From positions 39,517 to 103,516 of the forward strand of contig NZ_CP007544.1 in NCBI RefSeq assembly GCF_000478825.2: 64,000 nucleotides of DNA, given 5' to 3'. The notes below the pieces were generated by a model, which was given only the letters and a program-made list of their open reading frames with translations, was not told the DNA's origin and made no database searches. Below are positions 58,961-64,000 of the stretch, piece after piece. Positions within the stretch are counted from its first letter, which is position 1; each line of letters begins with the position of its first letter. Both the position numbers and the translations under genes were made by a program. The DNA comes from Synechocystis sp. PCC 6714 (GTDB lineage: Bacteria > Cyanobacteriota > Cyanobacteriia > Cyanobacteriales > Microcystaceae).

Positions 58961-59364
58961 AAGACCCTAATAATATCTCTAAAATGATGAAACTCTCTTA
59001 CGGTCATTAGATTTTTTTAATCCATTTAACAAATCTGCTCTTTTAGGGCACTTACATGATTTCAAATATTTTTTTCATAATCTCTAAACATTTCCTATGG
59101 TCAGTTTAGGCATAACTATTGATTATAAGGAAAGTTTCTGTATATCACCACCAAATAGAGTGATCGCCGACTAATCAGTTTTTAGAATACTACCAACTGT
59201 CAAACATTAAGGAACAAAAATATGAAACTTTTTATAAAAGCCTCAAGTCGCAGGCGATCGCCTGACGGTATGACATCCCGCTGATTACTTGTGACCAAAA
59301 AATCTTGAATTATTCCCATGTCAAAACCATTTGGTAAAATTAGGCACTTAGTCGGTGAAAACTA
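58961..59364. other. Intergenic stretch with two repeats
   Basis: Bases 59110-59150 (AACTATTGATTATAAGGAAA) resemble 31938-31960 and, inverted, 42105-42130. Bases 59251-59342 correspond to the repeat at 34769-34860. No gene is visible. Confidence 0.45.
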
Positions 59365-59949
59365 ATGGGACGTTATCGATCGCCAAAGTCCAAACAGCTA
59401 ACCACAGGGATTTTTGTAGTAGTAGCCATGATTTTGTTTCAGGGCAAGGATTCACTCTACTATCACAATGGCAATGGTGGCGATAACTGGAAAATTGGCT
59501 CGCCCCAGACCCATATATTCAATGCCCATCAGACTCGTTCCTTGGCCGACCTTCAAACCCAAGCCCTTACTCTGGTCAACCGAGATCGCCAGTTAAACAA
59601 TCTTTCGCCTCTGGTGGCAGACCCCTTGATTACCAAAACAGCTCAGGGTCACGCGGAGGATATGGCCAAACGGAATTTTTATGGTCACGATACCCCTGAA
59701 GGGAAGTCCCCCACCGACCGTTATCAAGCTCTGGGTGGAAAGGGTGGAGTCGGTGAAAATATTGTGGTCTTACCCCGCTCTCCCTATTTCTCTCTCAACT
59801 ACGGACTGGTAGAACGGTTTCAGAAAAGTTGGATGTATTCGGAAGGACATCGCAAAAACCTATTGACTCCCAACTACACTAAGTTTGGCTATGGCATTGC
59901 CACTAATCCTAAAACGGCTAAAGTCTATGCTGTTCAAAATTTTCAATGA
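59365..59949 (+). CDS. Secreted CAP (SCP/PR-1) domain protein
   Basis: A 194-residue protein. An N-terminal anchor (TTGIFVVVAMILFQGKDSLY) precedes a CAP domain: LQTQALTLVNRDRQLNNLSP, then ITKTAQGHAEDMAKRNFYGH and VGENIVV. The conserved His/Glu pairs of bacterial CAP proteins (GHAEDMA, and WMYSEGHRKNLL) are visible. These domains are extracytoplasmic with unclear activity. The C-terminus is close to the usual end. A recombinase fragment follows 29 bases later on the other strand. Confidence 0.88.
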   Translation: MGRYRSPKSKQLTTGIFVVVAMILFQGKDSLYYHNGNGGDNWKIGSPQTHIFNAHQTRSLADLQTQALTLVNRDRQLNNLSPLVADPLITKTAQGHAEDMAKRNFYGHDTPEGKSPTDRYQALGGKGGVGENIVVLPRSPYFSLNYGLVERFQKSWMYSEGHRKNLLTPNYTKFGYGIATNPKTAKVYAVQNFQ

Positions 59950-59977
59950 CTGGTGTGGGCCAAAAACTAATCTAACT

Positions 59978-60150
59978 TTAAAACGAGATTGTAGATAAAG
60001 CCTGCTCCTTCTCCTGTTCAGAAACCTCCAGATGGTGGAACAACTCATTCAAATTCTTGTGGCCGCTAATCTTTTGAATCACCCGGAGATTAATGCCCTT
60101 GCGGCACATCATTGTTAACGCACTGCGAGGTAATGAATGGGTAGATTAGG
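59978..60150 (-). pseudogene. Solitary tyrosine recombinase, short C-terminal fragment
   Basis: About 57 residues at the C-terminus of the recombinase at 63385 remain (LRVIQKISGHKNLNELFHHL, then EVSEQEKEQALSTISF). Here the nucleophilic tyrosine is replaced by histidine (HHLEV for HYLEV) and HSFRRTAL has become HSLPRSAL, so it is both truncated and mutated. Just beyond, the transporter gene begins at 60195. Confidence 0.8.
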
Positions 60151-60194
60151 GGCTTGTCGTTCAGTTAGACTAAGTTTCCCCGTCTTCTAAACCA

Positions 60195-61736
60195 ATGACC
60201 TCATTAGCCAATCTTTGGCCCCAACTGTTAACCCACACCCAAGAACATATTCAACTAGTGGCGATCGCCATGACGGTGGCGGTTTTAATCGGTATTCCGT
60301 TGGGGGTGGTGATTAGTCGAGTACCCCGTCTAGCCCAGCCGATTTTGATTTTTGCCAATGCGGCCCAGACTATCCCTTGTTTGGCCATGTTTGGTTTTTT
60401 GATTACGGTGCCATTTTTGGGAGGCATTGGCCCTACCCCGGCGATCGTGGCGTTGATGCTCTATGCCCTGTTGCCCTTGATTCGCAACACATACACGGGG
60501 CTAAAATCCGTTGATCCCGAATTAAAAGAAGCGGCCCTCGCTTTAGGCATGACCCCTCAACAGGTCTTGATTTATATCGAATTACCCTTAGCATTAACAA
60601 TCATTTTGGCCGGTGTGCGGGTGGCGACGGTAACTTGTGTGGGTATTGCCACCATTGCGGCGGCGATCGGTGGAGGGGGGTTGGGAGTGTTTATTTTTCA
60701 GGGTATTTCCTTGGTCAATGACCAACTGATCCTAGCCGGAGCCATTCCAGCCGCGTTGATTGCTTTAATCGCTGATTGGGGCATTGGCTTAATCGAAAAA
60801 CAACTGTCCCGCCATGGCCCCCGGTTATCCCGTTGGCAACGCAATTTGCGCTGGGGAACGGTCGGTTTAGGGGGATTTCTGGGATTATCATTTTTGATTC
60901 ATGCTCTCTGGTTTGGCAACCCGGCAAATATTACCATTGGCGCAAAAAATTTTACTGAGCAATACGTGTTGGGAGAACTGCTTGCCCAACAAATTGAAAA
61001 TAAAACTAATTTGACAGTCAATCGCCGTTTTAATTTGGGGGGTACCAATATTGCCCATGAAGCGGTCAAATCCGGGGCGATCGCTGGTTATGTGGAATAT
61101 ACAGGCACTGCTTACACAGTTATTTTGAAACAACAACCTATTTCTAATGCAGAAGAAGTTTACGAGACAGTTAAAAGAGATTATGCCAGAAAATTTCAGT
61201 TAACCGTTTTTCCCTCTTTGGGGTTTGAAAACACTTTTGCGCTCGTTGTGCGTCCCACCGATGCCCAACGCTATGGTCTTAAAAAGATTAGTGATTTAGT
61301 GCCTTTAGAAAATGAATGGCAGGCAGGGTTTGGTTATGAATTTCTTAACCGTCCTGATGGTTACCCCGGTCTGAGTCGTACCTATAGTTTGAAATTTACT
61401 AAACCTCCGATTGCCATGGATTTAGGTTTAATTTATACAGCATTAATAACAAACCAAGTTGATTTGGTGGCAGGTAATTCCACCGATGGGCAAATTTTTA
61501 AAAATAAACTGATTGTCTTGGAAGATAATAAACGCTATTTTCCACCCTATTACGCCGTACCTATTTTCAATGATAAAATCTTAAAAACCTATCCTCAAAT
61601 CCGACCAGCGATCAATGAATTAGCCGAGATCTTGACCGCCACAGAAATTCAACAACTCAACTTGCAAATGGATGAGGGCAATACTGATGTGAAAAAGTTG
61701 GTACAAGCCTTTTTGCAGACCAAGGGGTTAATTTAA
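60195..61736 (+). CDS. Glycine betaine/choline-type ABC transporter, fused permease and binding protein
   Basis: A 513-residue fusion. The first 215 residues are an OpuBB/ProW-type permease (EHIQLVAIAMTVAVLIGIPL, the EAA loop KEAALALGMTPQQVLIYIEL). Residues 240-513 are an OpuBC-type binding domain facing the periplasm (NITIGAKNFTEQYVLGELLA, VEYTGTAYTVILK, DLGLIYTALITNQVDLVAGN). It imports compatible solutes such as glycine betaine or choline. No ATPase gene is adjacent in this window; it may lie elsewhere. Confidence 0.9.
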   Translation: MTSLANLWPQLLTHTQEHIQLVAIAMTVAVLIGIPLGVVISRVPRLAQPILIFANAAQTIPCLAMFGFLITVPFLGGIGPTPAIVALMLYALLPLIRNTYTGLKSVDPELKEAALALGMTPQQVLIYIELPLALTIILAGVRVATVTCVGIATIAAAIGGGGLGVFIFQGISLVNDQLILAGAIPAALIALIADWGIGLIEKQLSRHGPRLSRWQRNLRWGTVGLGGFLGLSFLIHALWFGNPANITIGAKNFTEQYVLGELLAQQIENKTNLTVNRRFNLGGTNIAHEAVKSGAIAGYVEYTGTAYTVILKQQPISNAEEVYETVKRDYARKFQLTVFPSLGFENTFALVVRPTDAQRYGLKKISDLVPLENEWQAGFGYEFLNRPDGYPGLSRTYSLKFTKPPIAMDLGLIYTALITNQVDLVAGNSTDGQIFKNKLIVLEDNKRYFPPYYAVPIFNDKILKTYPQIRPAINELAEILTATEIQQLNLQMDEGNTDVKKLVQAFLQTKGLI

Positions 61737-61913
61737 GTGACCCAGAATGTCGATCGCCCTTGCATCTGCTTAATAGACAGTGGATTCTCTATGACTTTTA
61801 CTGCCTATTAATCACTCTACCCCTAGCGCTTCAAGCCATAACTTTTTGTTTGAATGTAACTGCTAGTTCTAGTAATAAACTGAATTTGCTGTAGCTGAAG
61901 AATTGTAGCCAAT

Positions 61914-61994
61914 ATGGCTCAAAATGAGCGAGTTATTTTTGAAGAACTACAACGATCAAATTTTAATTTGATTGTTTGCCTAGAATTATTTTAG
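61914..61994 (+). pseudogene. Remnant of the duplicated hypothetical gene
   Basis: The frame MAQNERVIFEELQRSNFNLI ends after 26 residues. It matches the start of the protein at 34365 (MDQNEWVIFAELRRSNFELI) and stops where similarity ends. Its last bases overlap the convergent CYP120 gene by 9 bases. Confidence 0.7.
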
Positions 61995-63320
61995 TGAATG
62001 TAGCTTTACTTGTAAATTATCCTTAGGTCGAGGACTAGGAGTAACAACCAGCTCTAAATTTTGTCCAGGTAATAATGTCCAATCAAATTGCTGGATTAAT
62101 CGGGTGGCAAATAATTTCATTTCCAGCCTAGCAAATTCCTTACCTAAACATTCCCGTAGTCCACCACCAAAGGGAACATGGGCAAAGGGGGGATTGTGAG
62201 TTGCACTACCATTAGAGGCAAACCGTTCTGGATCAAACTTTTCGGGATTGGGATATAAATCAGGATCGGCGTGGGTTTGGCTAATTTGATAAGAAACTAA
62301 CCAACCCTTGGGAAAATGAAAACCCTGAAATTGACAGCCTTGGATTAATTCCCGAAAACCACCACCCACAGGAGGGATTAACCGTAATACTTCCTGCAAC
62401 ACTTGATCTAAATAGGGCATTTTTTTAAGAGTTTCTGCTGTCAGTTTTTGCCCTAATTGTAATTTATTTTGTTCCTGTCTTACCTTTTCTCGAATGTCGG
62501 AATGCTGTCCTAACAATAGACAAAAAGAAGATAATGCCGAAGTTAAAGTTTCATGCCCCGCAAACAAAAGTAACAAAATTTGATCCTTCAGCTCTGACAA
62601 AGATAACGGTTGATTATTATCATCTCGGGCGGTTAATAATATGCCCAACGCATCTTCTTCCTTGGGAGGCTGTTGTTGTCGAGTTTTGATGATTTGTTCA
62701 AGCTCGGCCAATAACAAAGCCCTTGCTCGTTGGGATTTACCAAATAAGGTATTAGGCAAAGGAATTGGTAGACTAAATAATCCTTGAATATAAATTTCAA
62801 ACCAAGAAAATAAATGAGGATTTTGGCCTGCTCCTTCTCCCATAAATAACGTTGCCGCCACATCGAAAGTCATTCGTCTTAATTGAGGATACCAAATCAC
62901 CTCATCAGCTTTTTCCCATTGCTCCAAATATCCCTGAATAATGCCATCCATTTTCGGTAAATAACCGTCCAATGCCCTGGGCAAAAAGGCTTGGTATAGA
63001 ATTTTACGGCGTGAGCGATGTATTTCCCCCATTTGAGTTGCTAACGCATTAGGCCCTAGCAAAATTCTGGTGCTGAGGGGCCAAGTTGCTTGAAAAGTTT
63101 CCTGTTCCTTAGTGAATAAAAAGCGATTTGCTAATGCCCCAGAAACAAAAATGACATTTTTACCAAATAAACGGGTTTTAAAAATTGGCCCAAATTGTTG
63201 TTGCCGCTTTTTGCTGAAGTCTCCATCATTAAGAAAATTCAGGGTTTCTCCTAACCACGGTAAACCAAAGTTACCAGGGGGAATGGGTAAAGAATCTAAA
63301 TTTGCAGGAGAAGTTGTCAT
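61986..63320 (-). CDS. cyp120A1: Cytochrome P450, CYP120 family
   Basis: A 444-residue P450. It has the heme ligand in PFGGGLRECLGKEFARLE (about residue 391), the I-helix oxygen-activation motif LFAGHETLTSALSSF (about 245) and the K-helix EVLRLIPP with the ExxR pair. The sequence matches CYP120A1 of Synechocystis, which hydroxylates retinoic acid and similar retinoids. It is soluble, with no membrane anchor. Its electron donors are not in the window. A recombinase gene lies 65 bases before its start on the same strand. Confidence 0.93.
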   Translation of the reverse strand: MTTSPANLDSLPIPPGNFGLPWLGETLNFLNDGDFSKKRQQQFGPIFKTRLFGKNVIFVSGALANRFLFTKEQETFQATWPLSTRILLGPNALATQMGEIHRSRRKILYQAFLPRALDGYLPKMDGIIQGYLEQWEKADEVIWYPQLRRMTFDVAATLFMGEGAGQNPHLFSWFEIYIQGLFSLPIPLPNTLFGKSQRARALLLAELEQIIKTRQQQPPKEEDALGILLTARDDNNQPLSLSELKDQILLLLFAGHETLTSALSSFCLLLGQHSDIREKVRQEQNKLQLGQKLTAETLKKMPYLDQVLQEVLRLIPPVGGGFRELIQGCQFQGFHFPKGWLVSYQISQTHADPDLYPNPEKFDPERFASNGSATHNPPFAHVPFGGGLRECLGKEFARLEMKLFATRLIQQFDWTLLPGQNLELVVTPSPRPKDNLQVKLHSLK

Positions 63321-63384
63321 GGAAAAAAATAGGGTAGTTCGTTCAAGATTAATATTTACAAAGTCACCGTTCTATCAATCAATT

Positions 63385-63951
63385 TTAAAACGAAATTGTA
63401 GATAAAGCTTGCTCCTTCTCCTGCTCAGAAACCTCCAAATAGTGGGACAACACATTCAAATTCTTATGACCACTAATCTTTTGAATAACCCGCAAGTTAA
63501 TGCCCTTGCGACACATCATGGTTAACGCAGTCCTGCGGAAAGAATGGGTAGAAACTCCCTTCACTCCAATCCTATCCGTTGCCGCCTTCAAAATCTTGTG
63601 GGCCATGGAAGGATGAAGGTGTGACCCCACCCGTTTGCCCCGAAACACATAGGCAGAGGGAAATCTAACAAATTGTTGGCCTTGCCGGTACTGATCAAAA
63701 AGAGCTTGCAATGCTGGGGTAATGGCCACAGTGCGACTGGATTTAGTCTTCGTCTTTTCAATGCGGAAAGTCATGGCATCAGCGGTGACATCATCCCAAG
63801 CCAGAGAACAGGCTTCCCCAATACGGCAACCAGTGTAAAGACAAATGCCAAACAGAAGGCGATCGCGGGGAGTGAGCAACCCAATAGTGAACAGGTTATG
63901 TAATTCCTGCTCAGTTAATACTTTTGCTTGCCCCTGACGGTTAATTTTCAT
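63385..63951 (-). CDS. Solitary tyrosine recombinase (catalytic domain only), intact copy
   Basis: A 188-residue phage-integrase-type recombinase. It consists almost only of the catalytic domain: arginine in YTGCRIGEACSLAW (about residue 42), HSFRR (HxxR, about 142), SGHKNLN (about 163) and the nucleophile tyrosine in LSHYLEV (about 170). There is no core-binding arm, like FimB/FimE but shorter at the N-terminus. Partial copies lie at 13434, 38198 and 59978. The start codon overlaps a 28-bp palindrome. It lies directly upstream of CYP120. Confidence 0.9.
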   Translation of the reverse strand: MKINRQGQAKVLTEQELHNLFTIGLLTPRDRLLFGICLYTGCRIGEACSLAWDDVTADAMTFRIEKTKTKSSRTVAITPALQALFDQYRQGQQFVRFPSAYVFRGKRVGSHLHPSMAHKILKAATDRIGVKGVSTHSFRRTALTMMCRKGINLRVIQKISGHKNLNVLSHYLEVSEQEKEQALSTISF

Positions 63952-63977
63952 TCAATAATTTGTGGAAAATATTGAAT
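63950..63977. repeat. Palindrome at the recombinase start
   Basis: ATTCAATAATTT...AAAATATTGAAT, with a 4-base centre, is a near-perfect palindrome overlapping the recombinase ATG. A version of it is kept at 13740-13766 next to the deleted copy. A further variant with broken symmetry lies at 38703. Confidence 0.6.
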
Positions 63978-64000
63978 AGCTTCCACAAACCTAATTCTAT

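Noticed and set aside
1..64000. Very frequent GGCGATCGCC/GCGATCGC palindromes
   Set aside because: This is the HIP1 sequence found throughout many cyanobacterial genomes, not a local regulatory array.

Overview
The window looks like chromosomal DNA of a unicellular cyanobacterium of the Synechocystis type. The palindrome GGCGATCGCC (HIP1) recurs throughout. The genes include a CYP120-type P450, the Sll0783-Sll0787 type nitrilase cluster, a Slr1339-type protein and an FeS photolyase-like protein. No rRNA or tRNA gene was recognised.

Region 1 (about 0.5-12.4 kb) is a complete type I CRISPR-Cas locus of the MYXAN (DevRST-like) kind. It runs: WYL regulator, hicBA toxin-antitoxin pair, cas6, HD-helicase cas3, cas8, cas7 (DevR), cas5, a decayed antitoxin/PIN toxin pair, a terminator, a Cas4-Cas1 fusion, cas2, an AT-rich leader, and an array of 12 repeats of 36 bp with 11 spacers. 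The most notable signal lies between the WYL gene and hicBA. A promoter-like sequence (1570-1598) precedes two degenerate CRISPR repeats (1612-1656 and about 1685-1720). The pseudo-spacer between them matches, from its very first base, 15 of 17 bases of a site at 1744-1760. That site is preceded by ATG and sits on an extended -10 promoter facing hicBA-cas. This has the architecture of a crRNA-like regulatory guide (CreA/CreR-like) that would turn Cascade into a repressor of the toxin-antitoxin/cas transcript. A second layer may be the WYL protein, because GTAAGTAA half-sites occur before the WYL gene, hicBA and cas4-1.

Region 2 (12.4-25.1 kb) is accessory: two HNH genes, an orphan ParA/CopG pair with direct repeats in its promoter, cytidine deaminase, a TetR-controlled GST/PPOX/NTF2-like gene group with two operators, a GNAT, a VWA/Slr1339-type operon, a TPR protein and a decayed YhaV toxin. 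Region 3 (25.1-36.8 kb) is more ordinary: FeS photolyase-like protein, a large membrane FeS protein with a cyclic-nucleotide-binding tail, a B12 radical SAM protein, a dihydrofolate-reductase-like protein, CorA and an L,D-transpeptidase. Region 4 (36.8-46.4 kb) is a toxin-antitoxin island (Phd/VapC, PrlF/YhaV, DUF4160/DUF2442, RHH/PIN) with a possible HEPN protein and many gene fragments. Region 5 (46.4-54.5 kb) is the Nit1C nitrilase cluster in two divergent units, each with an NtcA class II promoter pattern, plus a GAF-LuxR regulator. Region 6 (54.5-64 kb) holds a frameshifted lipoprotein gene, a 586-residue protein with nuclease-like features, a CAP-domain protein, a fused glycine-betaine-type transporter and CYP120.

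Dispersed repeats tie the accessory regions together. They include four copies (one intact) of a small solitary tyrosine recombinase, nine copies of a short AAACCCCTAGTAAAATT-like motif always between accessory genes or fragments, three copies of a 95-bp MITE-like element, and several intergenic blocks duplicated in front of unrelated genes.
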